DNA from: Elusimicrobia bacterium GWA2_66_18
GTDB taxonomy: Bacteria > Elusimicrobiota > Elusimicrobia > UBA1565 > UBA9628
Direction: 5' to 3'
DNA length: 64,000 bases
Assembly: GCA_001799675.1 (NCBI GenBank)
Contig: MGTX01000019.1
Span: forward strand, 11,168-75,167
Numbering within the stretch: position 1 is the stretch's first letter; each line of letters starts with the position of its first letter. Of the stretch, positions 42,636-51,389 are shown in pieces. The position numbers and the translations under genes are program-made. The notes beneath the pieces were generated by a model. That model was not told the origin of the DNA. It saw only the letters and a list, made by a program, of their open reading frames with translations, and ran no database searches.

Positions 42636-44027
42636 ATGAACGCCAAAGCGACGACGGCGACGGGAGAGTGGTTCGGGCACCCCAAGGGCCTCTACGTCCT
42701 TTTCTTTACCGAGATGTGGGAGCGCTTCTCCTACTACGGCATGCGTTCCCTGCTCGTCCTCTACATGGCTAAATACCTCATCAATAAGGCGGACAACGGC
42801 CTGGACGTCCTCGGCTACGGCGCCATCCGGCATTTCGTCCAGTGGTTCGTCGGCCTCTTCGGCATGCGCGGCGAGCTCTCGGTCCAGGCGTTTTCCTCCC
42901 AGATCTACGGCCTCTACACCGGCTTCGTCTACTTCACGCCTTTCTTCGGCGGAATCCTCGCCGACAAAGTCTTCGGCCAGCGCAAGACCGTCTATATCGG
43001 CGCCGTGCTGATGGCCATCGGCCACTTCCTAATGGCCTCCGAACGCCTGTTCTTCGCCGCCCTGCTGTTCCTGATCCTGGGCAACGGCTGCTTCAAGCCG
43101 AACATCTCGACCCAGGTCGGCAACCTCTATCCGGAAGGAGATCATCGCCGGGACTCCGCCTTCACCATCTTCTACATGGGCATCAACCTGGGCGCGATGT
43201 TCTCGCCGCTCGTCTGCGGCACGCTCGGCCAGAAGGTCGGCTGGCATTGGGGCTTCGGCGCGGCCGGCGTGGGAATGATCATCGGCCTGTGCGTTTACTA
43301 CTTCGGCAAGCATCTTCTCCCGCCGGACCGCATCATGAAGAAGGCCGCCGCCCATGAGGAGGCGGTCGATCATGCGATCACCCCGACCGAGTGGAAGGCC
43401 ATCGGAGCGCTCGTCTTCCTGTGCATGGTCAACATCGTTTTCTGGGCCGTTTACGAGCAGCAGGGCAATACCCTCCAGCTCTGGGCCGATCAGAACACGC
43501 GCTGGCGGTTCTTCGGCTTCAACGTCCCATCGAGCTGGTATCAGGTCTTCAATCCCGCGTTCATCGTCATCTTCGCGCCGTTGATGGACATGTTCTGGGG
43601 CTGGCAGGATAAGCGGGGCCGGGAGCCCTCCAGCGTCACCAAGATGGGCATCGGCTGCATCCTGCTGGGGGGCGCTTTCATCATCATGATCGCCGCCTCG
43701 AAGGCGGTGGGCCCGACGGAGCAGGGAAGTCTCCTCTGGCTCGTGACGACGACCTGGCTCTTCACGATGGGCGAGCTCTACCTCTCGCCGATCGGCCTGT
43801 CTCTGGTGACCAAGGTCGCCCCGGCCCGGATGGTGTCCATGCTCATGGGCATGTGGTTCTTGTCCAGCTTCTTCGGGAACTATCTTTCGGGCTTCATCGG
43901 AGGGTTCTATGAGACGATGACCAAGGATGCGTTCTTCACGCTCCTGATGGCGCTCGGAGTGGGCGCCGGCCTCATCTTCTTCGCGGCCAACAAGCCCTTG
44001 CGCAAGATCATCGGCCACGGAGTCTAG
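42636..44027 (+). CDS. POT/PTR-family proton-dependent peptide transporter
   Basis: 463 residues, about 12-14 helices. The family signature EMWERFSYYGMRSLL (E-x-x-ER-F-x-YYG) is in the first helix, followed by FGQRKTVYIGA and the second signature region FTIFYMGINLGAMFSPLVCG. It imports di- and tripeptides with protons at the inner membrane. Peptide uptake could reuse products of the secreted TldD-like protease 5 kb away, but they are in different operons. ATG 42636 is chosen from the upstream TATAAT; ATG 42627 and GTG 42618 are in frame. Confidence 0.9.
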   Translation: MNAKATTATGEWFGHPKGLYVLFFTEMWERFSYYGMRSLLVLYMAKYLINKADNGLDVLGYGAIRHFVQWFVGLFGMRGELSVQAFSSQIYGLYTGFVYFTPFFGGILADKVFGQRKTVYIGAVLMAIGHFLMASERLFFAALLFLILGNGCFKPNISTQVGNLYPEGDHRRDSAFTIFYMGINLGAMFSPLVCGTLGQKVGWHWGFGAAGVGMIIGLCVYYFGKHLLPPDRIMKKAAAHEEAVDHAITPTEWKAIGALVFLCMVNIVFWAVYEQQGNTLQLWADQNTRWRFFGFNVPSSWYQVFNPAFIVIFAPLMDMFWGWQDKRGREPSSVTKMGIGCILLGGAFIIMIAASKAVGPTEQGSLLWLVTTTWLFTMGELYLSPIGLSLVTKVAPARMVSMLMGMWFLSSFFGNYLSGFIGGFYETMTKDAFFTLLMALGVGAGLIFFAANKPLRKIIGHGV

Positions 44028-44068
44028 ATGAATGATGGACCTCGCCAGGCGCTACGGCTGCGCGGCGT

Positions 44069-44950
44069 TTAGAGAAGGCCGAAGTTTTTGAGGGCCCTCC
44101 TGAGAGCGGGACGAGCCGCCTCGGAGAGCGGGGTCAGGGGCAGGCGCGGCTCCGGGCGGCATAACCCCATCATCCCGAGCGCGGCTTTGACCGGGATCGG
44201 GTTCGTTTCAATGAAGAGGGCCTTCACCAGCGGGAAGAGCTGAAGGTGCAGGGCCCGCGCCTTCTTGAGATCGCCCTTGAGGAAGGCGTCGCACAGAGCC
44301 TGAGTCTGCTTCGGCGCTACGTTCGCGACCACGGAGACGACTCCCCGCGCGCCGACGGCCATCATCGGAAGCGTCAGGCTGTCGTCTCCGGACATCACGA
44401 CGAAGTCCTTCGGCGCCAGCGTTAAAATCTCCGAGACTTGGTCAAGGCTTCCGGCGGCTTCCTTCACGGCGATGACGTTCGGGCAGCTCTTGGCGAGACG
44501 CGCGATGGTCTTGGGAGAGATGTTGACCGCGCAGCGGCCGGGTATGTTATAAACCATTACCGGCAATCGCGTCTCGCGCGCGACGGCGCGGAAGTGCTGG
44601 TAGAGGCCCTCCTGCGTCGGCTTGTTGTAGTAGGGAGCCAGCACCAGCAGCGCGTCCACGCCCAGGCTCTCGGCCTCGCGCGAGAGCTCGACGGCCTTCC
44701 AGGTGGCGTTCGCGCCGACGCCGGCCATCACCGGGGTCTCGCCGCGCGACTCCTCCATGCAGAGCTCGAGGCAGCGGCGGTGCTCCTCGTGCAGCAGGGT
44801 GGCGGCCTCGCCGGTCGAGCCGCAGGGCACCAGTCCCCGGATCCCGCTTTTGATCTGGCGGCGGACGAGGTCTCGGTAGGCGTCCTCGTCGAGGCGGCCC
44901 TCGGAATCGAACGGCGTCACGAGCGCGACGTAAGAGCCTTCGAACTTCAT
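44069..44950 (-). CDS. dapA: 4-hydroxy-tetrahydrodipicolinate synthase
   Basis: 293 residues, the usual DapA length. Schiff-base Lys163 is in NVIAVKEAAG, Tyr134 in VYNIPGR and Thr46 in CGSTGEAATL, all in expected places for an (alpha/beta)8 barrel. It condenses pyruvate with aspartate semialdehyde in the lysine/meso-diaminopimelate pathway. It is coupled to dapF by an ATGA overlap at the end of the five-gene operon. No lysC, asd or dapB is nearby. Confidence 0.95.
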   Translation of the reverse strand: MKFEGSYVALVTPFDSEGRLDEDAYRDLVRRQIKSGIRGLVPCGSTGEAATLLHEEHRRCLELCMEESRGETPVMAGVGANATWKAVELSREAESLGVDALLVLAPYYNKPTQEGLYQHFRAVARETRLPVMVYNIPGRCAVNISPKTIARLAKSCPNVIAVKEAAGSLDQVSEILTLAPKDFVVMSGDDSLTLPMMAVGARGVVSVVANVAPKQTQALCDAFLKGDLKKARALHLQLFPLVKALFIETNPIPVKAALGMMGLCRPEPRLPLTPLSEAARPALRRALKNFGLL

Positions 44951-45726
44951 AGAGCCACCTCTCCGGTGAAGACGATATCTGCGGGCCCTTCCAACAGGGC
45001 GCCTTCCAACAATGAGACGTTCAGCACGGCGCCGCCGCGGACTTTCACGCGAGTCGAAGGGCCGGTCTTCCCGAGAGCGCAGGCGACGAAGGCCGCGGCC
45101 ATCACGCCGGTGCCGCAGGAATCCGTTTCGTCTTCGACGCCCCTTTCATATGTTCTTAGCGATAACGTTCCATTTGTGACCGCGACAAAATCAACGTTGG
45201 CTCCAGGCTTGCCGAACGCTTTATGGAAGCGCAGGGCCCGGCCCAAGGGCTTGACGTCGATCTTCTCGACGTTCGGCACGAACACGACGGCGTGCGGAGT
45301 TCCCGTGTCGACGAAATGGACGGTCCACGCCCGTCCCAGGGCTTTCAGCTTCAGCCCGAGACGCGGGTCCTTAGGCGCGGGCATGGAGACCTCCGCCCTT
45401 CCTTTCCCGGTGACATGAACCGCCAATGCCCCGCGAATCGTGTCTAGAACGAAGCGACTTCCCTTGACCCAGCCCTGCGTTTTGGCCCAGAGCGCGGCGC
45501 AGCGGGAGCCATTGCCGCAGAACGCGATGGAGCCATCGGCATTCCAGTAGTCAAGGCGGAGTCTGCCGCCGCGCAGAGAGAGGACGAGTATCCCGTCCGC
45601 GCCGATGGCGGCGCGGCGACGACAAAGGCGGCGCGCGAGCGCCGCGCCGGAGAAGCCGCGCGGCAGTCCCGCCAGCAGGATGAAGTCGTTCCCGGTTCCC
45701 GACATCTTCCAGAAGCGCAGTCTCAT
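44947..45726 (-). CDS. dapF: Diaminopimelate epimerase
   Basis: 259 residues. Catalytic pair Cys70 (AFCGNGSRC) and Cys204 (DSCGTG) are both present, with the N-terminal MSGTGNDF typical of DapF. It interconverts LL- and meso-diaminopimelate for lysine and peptidoglycan. ATG 45726 is chosen because it overlaps the upstream stop as ATGA and places MRLRFWKMSGTGNDF at the start; a start five codons upstream is possible. Confidence 0.95.
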   Translation of the reverse strand: MRLRFWKMSGTGNDFILLAGLPRGFSGAALARRLCRRRAAIGADGILVLSLRGGRLRLDYWNADGSIAFCGNGSRCAALWAKTQGWVKGSRFVLDTIRGALAVHVTGKGRAEVSMPAPKDPRLGLKLKALGRAWTVHFVDTGTPHAVVFVPNVEKIDVKPLGRALRFHKAFGKPGANVDFVAVTNGTLSLRTYERGVEDETDSCGTGVMAAAFVACALGKTGPSTRVKVRGGAVLNVSLLEGALLEGPADIVFTGEVAL

Positions 45727-46673
45727 CGGATGCCGGCGCACAGGGCGCGCGCGGCGCGCGCGGAGAAGCGCGCGTTATCGGGCTCTCCCGCGGCCAGGGT
45801 GAGGTCGTCGCAGGCCTTCACGCCTTGTCCGGCGGCCAGGCGCGTGCGGGCCCGGACCCAGAGCGCGGCGGCGTCGCCTGGGACCTCGGCGAGGATCTGC
45901 GCGGCCTCGGCCTCGGCCTCGGGCAGGCGCCCGGCTTCCAGCAGCCAGAGGGCTTTCGCCCGGCGCGCGCCGACCCCCGCGCCGTGGGCCAGCGCCCCGT
46001 CTAAGCGCGCGATCGCGCCGGCGTGGTCGCCGCGGGCGCGCAGGACGAAGGCCAGGAGGACCAGTGCGTCGGGGTCGTTCGTTTTAAGCGCCAAGGTCCG
46101 CGCCAGGGCCAGCTCTGCGGTCTTAAATTGACGCTGAGCGAGCAGGACCTCGGCGTAGTCGCGCCACACGTCGGGGCGCTCCTCCATCGTCTCCAGGGCG
46201 ACTTCGTAGTGGGCGGCGGCCCGGTCGGGGAAGCCCAGGGCCTTGTCGATTTCAGCCAGGCCCAGACGGGCGCCGAAGTGCTTGGGCTCTAAATCGAGAG
46301 CCTTGCGGTAGAGGACCTTGGCCTGTTCGTCGAGGGAGCCGGCGTGCAGGAGGCCAGCCTGTCGCGTGAGCAGGTCCACGTTCTTGGGGAAGAGTTGGAC
46401 CCCGAGCTGGTAGACGCCCAGAGCCTGATCGATGCGGCCGAGCCGGAAGAGGTCCTCGCCCAACAGCACGTAGGCCTGGCGCAAATCCGTGCCGCGCAGG
46501 GTCTGCATGAATTGCGGCGTCAGGGCGGCCACGACCTCGGCGGCCTTGTTTGCGTCATGCAGGGCCTGCACCGGACGTATCTTCTTGTCGGAGGGCTCTC
46601 CCCAGAGGCGCCAGGCCCGCGCGGGCGCCGCCGTCAGCAAGAGGAGCAGCGCGGCGGCGCAGGCGCGCCTCAC
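45723..46673 (-). CDS. Exported TPR-repeat protein
   Basis: 316 residues. A signal peptide (LLLLLTAAPARA, likely cut after residue 20) precedes a mature part of about seven TPR-like helical pairs, e.g. LYRKALDLEPKHFGARLGLAEI and DVWRDYAEVLLAQRQFKTAELALAR. No lipobox cysteine is seen. It is probably a periplasmic scaffold. The GTG at 46673 overlaps the patatin stop as GTGA; an open extension upstream is non-homologous. Lying between patatin and dapF, it may organise envelope partners (inference). Confidence 0.8.
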   Translation of the reverse strand: MRRACAAALLLLLTAAPARAWRLWGEPSDKKIRPVQALHDANKAAEVVAALTPQFMQTLRGTDLRQAYVLLGEDLFRLGRIDQALGVYQLGVQLFPKNVDLLTRQAGLLHAGSLDEQAKVLYRKALDLEPKHFGARLGLAEIDKALGFPDRAAAHYEVALETMEERPDVWRDYAEVLLAQRQFKTAELALARTLALKTNDPDALVLLAFVLRARGDHAGAIARLDGALAHGAGVGARRAKALWLLEAGRLPEAEAEAAQILAEVPGDAAALWVRARTRLAAGQGVKACDDLTLAAGEPDNARFSARAARALCAGIR

Positions 46674-47632
46674 CGGCTCGCCTGCGCGCTCGTCCAGGAC
46701 GCGCTTAGGAGAGGGATCGAGGCGAGGATGAGGCTCTCCTCGGCGTCTTTGATCCGCTTCGAGGCGGCGACGACTCCCTTCTCCATCGCCTCGGGCACGC
46801 GCTTGTCGTCGAACATCCCGATGTCGCCGACGGGAGGCTCGATGAGAAAGTCGGCCTGCTTGCGTTGGTCGCGGGAGAGATAGGAGCCTCGGATATCGAT
46901 GACCTGGGTGAGGGACTCCAGCACGCTTTTCGGGCGCGAGGCGGTGAAGTCGTTCTCGGTGACGCTGGCCAGGATCCACTCCGCGCCCAACAGGCGCGCG
47001 GCGTCGACGGGGATGAAGTCCACCACGCCGCCGTCCACCAAGTAGCGGTGGCGGTATTCGAGGGGGCGGAAAATGCCCGGCAGGTTCATGCTGGCGCGCA
47101 CGGCCGGGGCCAGATCCCCGTCGCGGAAGATGATGGCCTCGCCGGTGTACGCGTCCATGGCCACGCAGGCGAAGGGTTTCCGGGTCTGGTCGAAGCGCAT
47201 CGCGCCCAACTCCCTGCCGACGAGCTTCTCTGTGTTCTCGGATGAAAGCAATTGGTCGAAGAGGAGCAGGGAGATGAGGCGGCGACCGGAAAGGTCGTTG
47301 CCGGAGCCCACATGGGCGGCGGAGGCGAGGCTCCAGATGCGGTCGAACGGCAGGCCGCCCGCGTACAGCGAGCCCATGACCGCGCCCATCGAGGTCCCCG
47401 CCACCACGTCGATCGGGAAACCGACGTCCTCGAGCACCTTGATGACGCCCGCGTGCGCCACGCCGCGCAGGGAGCCCGCGGAAAGCACGAGCCCGACTTT
47501 CGGACGGAACCCGGGCTCGGCCAGACGCACCTCGCGCCAGAGGTGGTCGCGCAGGAGGGCGTCCGCGGAGAGGTCGGAAGCGGCCGCGGCGGGGACGGCG
47601 AGCGCTAGAAGGAGGAGGAGCCGCCTGATCAA
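46670..47632 (-). CDS. Exported patatin-like phospholipase
   Basis: 320 residues with a signal peptide (about 1-18). Patatin core: oxyanion loop SAGSLRGVAH, nucleophile Ser81 in GTSMG, and Asp200 in the DGG motif, forming the Ser-Asp dyad. It resembles RssA-type single-domain enzymes and should hydrolyse acyl lipids in the periplasm. The TTG start lies in a TTGA overlap with the TolC-like gene's stop, so translation is coupled. Confidence 0.87.
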   Translation of the reverse strand: MIRRLLLLLALAVPAAAASDLSADALLRDHLWREVRLAEPGFRPKVGLVLSAGSLRGVAHAGVIKVLEDVGFPIDVVAGTSMGAVMGSLYAGGLPFDRIWSLASAAHVGSGNDLSGRRLISLLLFDQLLSSENTEKLVGRELGAMRFDQTRKPFACVAMDAYTGEAIIFRDGDLAPAVRASMNLPGIFRPLEYRHRYLVDGGVVDFIPVDAARLLGAEWILASVTENDFTASRPKSVLESLTQVIDIRGSYLSRDQRKQADFLIEPPVGDIGMFDDKRVPEAMEKGVVAASKRIKDAEESLILASIPLLSASWTSAQASR

Positions 47633-48921
47633 GGCGCGAGCTCCCGGCCGACGGCGCGCTCGAGCCGCGTCCGGGACAGGAGATGCTCGGTCACGGACGT
47701 GAGATACGCCAGCCTCAACTCCAACAGACCCTCGCGGGCGCGGAGTTTGGAGAGGGCTGAGCCGGGCTTGCCGGTCGCCGCATCATGGAGCGATTGCACG
47801 CGGCGCCACTGCGCCTGGCGGCGCGGGATTTCGTCTTGCCAGTAGCGCAGGTTCTCGGCTCCCTGGCGCACTTCCAGCCGCACGCGGTCCTGCAGCTCGG
47901 CGCGGGCCAGCTGTCCCTGTCGCTGCTCGGCGCGCTTCTGCTTGAGTTGGCTCCAAAGATCGTAGATGATGGGGATCCTGACGCCGACGGTCACGTCCCA
48001 GTTGTTCTTCTTGAGAGGGAAATGGCTGTCCGTGAGCTCGTAGTCGCCGGCCACGAAGAGTGTAGGGTAGCGGCGGCCCAGGGCGAGGTTGACGCCGATG
48101 GCGTCCATCTGCGCCTTGTAGGTCTGAGACTGCAGTTCGGGCCTCAACTCCATGGCCCAGAGCACGGCTTTCTCGATTTCGACCTTGGCGGGGGAGGTTT
48201 CGAGGATGCCTGTGACGCGGAAGGGGGTGTCCAGTTCCAAGTTCAGTGTTTTAAGGAAATCCATGCGGGCCTTCTCCCGCTCGTGCGCGGACGAGGAGGA
48301 GCGCGAGCGCGCGGCGGCCAGGGCCGACTCCGTCTCCAGGCTCTCCCAGGGCCCAAGACTCGCGTCTTCGGCGATTCTCTCGAGGGCGCGCAGATGGTCC
48401 TCGCCGGCGGAGACGCGCTCCTGGGCGAGGAGGAGCCGGTAGAAGGATTCCTTGACCTTCACGGCCAGGTCCATGCGCACGGAGTCGCGGTTGGAGAGGG
48501 CCTGTTTGTGCGCCGCCTGGGCCAGGTGGTAGGTGTTGATGGTGCGCCGCCCTTCGTAGAGGGGGAGGTTGAAATATCCCCGCCCCGAATAGATGTTCTC
48601 GGGCGAGCCCGGGTAGAGGAGGATGCTGCGGAAGTCTTGCGAGAGAGCGAACGGGTAGAGGGCGTTGAATTTCGAGGCGCTGGCCTGCAGGCCCACCTCG
48701 GGCAGGAAGCGCAGCTGCGCTTCGGTCACGCGCGACGCAGCGATGATGACGTCCTGCTCGGCGGACTGGAGGTTCGGATCATTGCGGATGAGTCGCAGGG
48801 CGTCGTCTAGGGTGTAGGCCTTCTCGGGGGCGGCGGCGCGGGTCTGTCCGGACGACTGGGCTTGGACGCACGGCGTGCCCAGAGCGAGGGCGAGGAGGGC
48901 GGCGGAGGCGCGGCGGATCAT
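47629..48921 (-). CDS. TolC-family outer-membrane channel protein
   Basis: 430 residues with a signal peptide (cut near VQA, residue 21). Long amphipathic helices with Ala/Glu/Arg-rich coiled-coil pattern come in two similar halves, as in the OEP family (YTLDDALRLIRNDPNLQSAE at the start of the first). It would form the trimeric outer-membrane exit duct of a type I or RND system, but no inner-membrane pump or adaptor is adjacent. It is the first gene of the operon ending in dapA. Confidence 0.85.
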   Translation of the reverse strand: MIRRASAALLALALGTPCVQAQSSGQTRAAAPEKAYTLDDALRLIRNDPNLQSAEQDVIIAASRVTEAQLRFLPEVGLQASASKFNALYPFALSQDFRSILLYPGSPENIYSGRGYFNLPLYEGRRTINTYHLAQAAHKQALSNRDSVRMDLAVKVKESFYRLLLAQERVSAGEDHLRALERIAEDASLGPWESLETESALAAARSRSSSSAHEREKARMDFLKTLNLELDTPFRVTGILETSPAKVEIEKAVLWAMELRPELQSQTYKAQMDAIGVNLALGRRYPTLFVAGDYELTDSHFPLKKNNWDVTVGVRIPIIYDLWSQLKQKRAEQRQGQLARAELQDRVRLEVRQGAENLRYWQDEIPRRQAQWRRVQSLHDAATGKPGSALSKLRAREGLLELRLAYLTSVTEHLLSRTRLERAVGRELAP

Positions 48922-48938
48922 GGGATGAGGACCGGGGT

Positions 48939-49502
48939 CTAGACCTTAAACGACCTCGTTAGATGTTCGAGTTCCACCTTGAGGTCCTTGATCTCCCGGC
49001 GGCAGACGTCGGCGCTCTCGGGAAGGCGTTTGGACACGTCGTCGAGGCGCTCGGAAAGGCGCTTGACAAGGTTGCGATCCTTCTGGACGAGGGCCTGGAG
49101 GCCGGAGACCATGCCGTTGAATTCCTCCTGGAGCTCCATGAGCTCGTCGCCGATGCGCAGGCTGACGCGGTGGGTCAGGTCGCCCTCGCCCACCGTCTGT
49201 GCGCTCTTCTCGAAACGGTAGATCGGTCCCGCGAAACGGTGCGAGACGTACAGGGAGATGAGAAGCATTAGGCCCAGGTAGAGCGCGATCTTGACCATCA
49301 GCACGCTGTTGAACTGGATGACGCGGTCGATGGACGAGGGACACTCGGTGAGCATGACGCGCGACAGGGAGTAGTAGACGTCCCCGCCGACGATGAGCGA
49401 CGCGACGAGCACGCTCAGGAACACCATGCCTATGTACTTGAGCTGCAGCGCGCGCTTGACTAGGACCGTCTTGCGCTGGAACTTCTTCGTCTCTTCGGCC
49501 AT
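48939..49502 (-). CDS. Two-helix membrane protein with HAMP domain and coiled coil
   Basis: 187 residues. Membrane helices at about 24-44 and 68-88 flank a short periplasmic loop of about 25 residues. A HAMP domain follows (FAGPIYRFEKSAQTVGEGDL, then DELMELQEEFNGMV), then a coiled coil to the end. No kinase, cyclase or chemoreceptor output domain is present, so it must act through partners. GGAGG lies 3 nt before the ATG. Located between pfkA and tolC-like genes and only 9 nt after pfkA, probably co-transcribed. Confidence 0.8.
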   Translation of the reverse strand: MAEETKKFQRKTVLVKRALQLKYIGMVFLSVLVASLIVGGDVYYSLSRVMLTECPSSIDRVIQFNSVLMVKIALYLGLMLLISLYVSHRFAGPIYRFEKSAQTVGEGDLTHRVSLRIGDELMELQEEFNGMVSGLQALVQKDRNLVKRLSERLDDVSKRLPESADVCRREIKDLKVELEHLTRSFKV

Positions 49503-49511
49503 CGTCCTCCG

Positions 49512-50540
49512 TTAGAGCAGGTCGTCCGACAGTTTTAACCACTCGGGCGTGACGGTCTTGAGCTTGGCGGTCGCGGCCTCCAGGCTCACCGGCACCACGG
49601 CGTCTCCCTTGAGAGCCACCATGTGGCCGAACTTACCCTCGTGCGCCAGTTCCGCGGCCTTGACGCCGACGCGGGTGCCGAGGATGCGGTCGAAAAGCGT
49701 GGGTCCGCCGCCGCGCTGGATGTGGCCGATGACGGCGGAGCGCGTCTCGATTTTGGTCTCGGCCTCGATGATCTTGCTCAGACGCTCGGCGACGCCGCGC
49801 GCCTTGAGGATCATGTGGCCGAACGCGTCGAGCTGTTCCTTCGGCGCCTGTTCGCCCGTGATGTCCACGGCCTCGGAGGCGACGACGAGGGCCACGTTAT
49901 TCTTGGCGTGGGCGGCTTTCAATTTGGCGGCCATGTCCTTGACGTCGACGGGGCGCTCGGGCAGGCAGAGGTAGTCGGCGCCGGCGCCGATGGCGGTGTA
50001 GAGGGCGACCCAGCCGGCGTGGCGGCCCATCACCTCCAGGACCATGATGCGGCGGTGCGAGCGACCGGTATCGATGAGCCGCTCGGCGGCGTCGACGGCG
50101 ATGGTCGCCGCGGTGTCGAAGCCGAAGGTGTAGTCGGTCGCGTCCAGGTCGTTGTCCATCGTTTTGGGCACGCCGACGACGTTGACCTTATGCTCCTTGA
50201 AGAGCTTGGCGGCCACGCCGAGGGTGTCCTCGCCGCCCATGGCGACGAGGGCGTGGAGGCCCAGCTTCTTGAAAGTCTCGAGCACCGAAGCCACGCCGCC
50301 CTCCTTCTTGTAGGGGTTGGTCCGGGAGGTTCCGAGGATGGTGCCGCCCTTGCCCACGATCTCCTTGACGTCGTGGAGGGAGAGGGGCACGGCTGCGGCG
50401 TCGATCATGCCCTTCCAGCCTTCCTGGATGCCGACGCACTCATAGCCGAGCTTGGCGGCCTTGAGCACGACGCCGCGGATGGCGGGGTTTAAGCCGGGGC
50501 AGTCGCCCCCGCCGGTCAGGATCGCGATGCGCTTGGTCAT
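49512..50540 (-). CDS. pfkA: 6-phosphofructokinase, probably pyrophosphate-dependent
   Basis: 342 residues, with GGGDCPGLNPAIRG, catalytic PKTMDND (Asp129) and VMGRHAGW. Two positions separate donors in this family: ATP enzymes have Gly at the 104/124 equivalents, while PPi enzymes have Asp and Lys. Here they read GGEDT (Asp105) and PKT (Lys126), the PPi pattern. It would interconvert fructose-6-phosphate and the 1,6-bisphosphate reversibly. ATG 50540 is chosen since GGAGG is 11 nt away; the GTG at 50549 is only 2 nt from it. Confidence 0.9.
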   Translation of the reverse strand: MTKRIAILTGGGDCPGLNPAIRGVVLKAAKLGYECVGIQEGWKGMIDAAAVPLSLHDVKEIVGKGGTILGTSRTNPYKKEGGVASVLETFKKLGLHALVAMGGEDTLGVAAKLFKEHKVNVVGVPKTMDNDLDATDYTFGFDTAATIAVDAAERLIDTGRSHRRIMVLEVMGRHAGWVALYTAIGAGADYLCLPERPVDVKDMAAKLKAAHAKNNVALVVASEAVDITGEQAPKEQLDAFGHMILKARGVAERLSKIIEAETKIETRSAVIGHIQRGGGPTLFDRILGTRVGVKAAELAHEGKFGHMVALKGDAVVPVSLEAATAKLKTVTPEWLKLSDDLL

Positions 50541-50565
50541 GGTCTGCACGTCCTCCAGGTGGACC

Positions 50566-51369
50566 CTAAAAACTGTTGCTGTACTTGAGCTGGACGATCC
50601 GTTCGGGGCCTTTCGGCGCGCCGTCAGAATAGCGGCCGCCCGCGCCGATGGCGCGCGCGGCGAAATCGACGTGGAAGTTCGGGGTGAGGTAGGCGCGCAG
50701 GGCCGCGTTGAGGCGGCTGTCGCTCCAGTTGTTGATGTTGTCCCATTCCAGGAGGACTGCGGCCTTGTCGCGGATGTTGAGCGTCAGCGGCAGGCAGCCG
50801 AAGATCCCGTTCGTATCGAAGTCCGAGATGTTGAAGGACGGGTGGATCTGGAAGCCCGGCGCGCCGACCTCCTTGGTGGCGACCATGTAGAAGCCGCGCT
50901 GGCGCTGGTTGAAGCGCTTGTCGCCGGAGTTGTAGCGATAGCCTTGCCCGTCGTAGCCCATGGCCAGGGCGGGAAACTCCGAGTCGCCCTCGTAGAAGCG
51001 GTACTTGACCTGGGCGGTCGGCGCGCGCATGCGGACGTTCTTCTCATCGCCGATGAGACCGTCCACCGCGGCGGAGGCGCCGATGTTGACTCCAGGATAG
51101 ACTCCGAAGGAAAGGTATTCCAGAATGCCGCCAGAGGAGTAGAAGCGGGATCTCGCGGAGTAGCCGCGGTAGTCGAGCGCGGCCGCGGTGGGCGCGTCGA
51201 TGACGTCGGTATCGGGCTGCAGGACGCCGTCGCCGGAGCCGTCGGCGTGGACCGGGGGGCGGGCCTTGGCGCGGATCTTAGGAGAGGAGACCGTTGCGTT
51301 CTCCGCGCGGACGGCGCCCGAGAGGAGCAGGACCAGCGCCGCTGAGATCAGGGCGATGCGATATCTCAT
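50566..51369 (-). CDS. Exported protein, probable outer-membrane beta-barrel
   Basis: 267 residues with a signal peptide (cut near VRA, residue 22). The mature part alternates aromatic and polar residues in short strands (LEYLSFGVYPGVNIGAS, AQVKYRFYEG, GFYMVATKEVG) and ends VQLKYSNSF, a terminal Phe as in BAM-inserted barrels. Length fits a small 8-12-strand barrel, perhaps YjbH-like. No family is recognised firmly. It sits 25 nt upstream of pfkA and may be in the same transcript. Confidence 0.6.
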   Translation of the reverse strand: MRYRIALISAALVLLLSGAVRAENATVSSPKIRAKARPPVHADGSGDGVLQPDTDVIDAPTAAALDYRGYSARSRFYSSGGILEYLSFGVYPGVNIGASAAVDGLIGDEKNVRMRAPTAQVKYRFYEGDSEFPALAMGYDGQGYRYNSGDKRFNQRQRGFYMVATKEVGAPGFQIHPSFNISDFDTNGIFGCLPLTLNIRDKAAVLLEWDNINNWSDSRLNAALRAYLTPNFHVDFAARAIGAGGRYSDGAPKGPERIVQLKYSNSF

Positions 51370-51389
51370 GGATGGATCCTGGATCCCTT

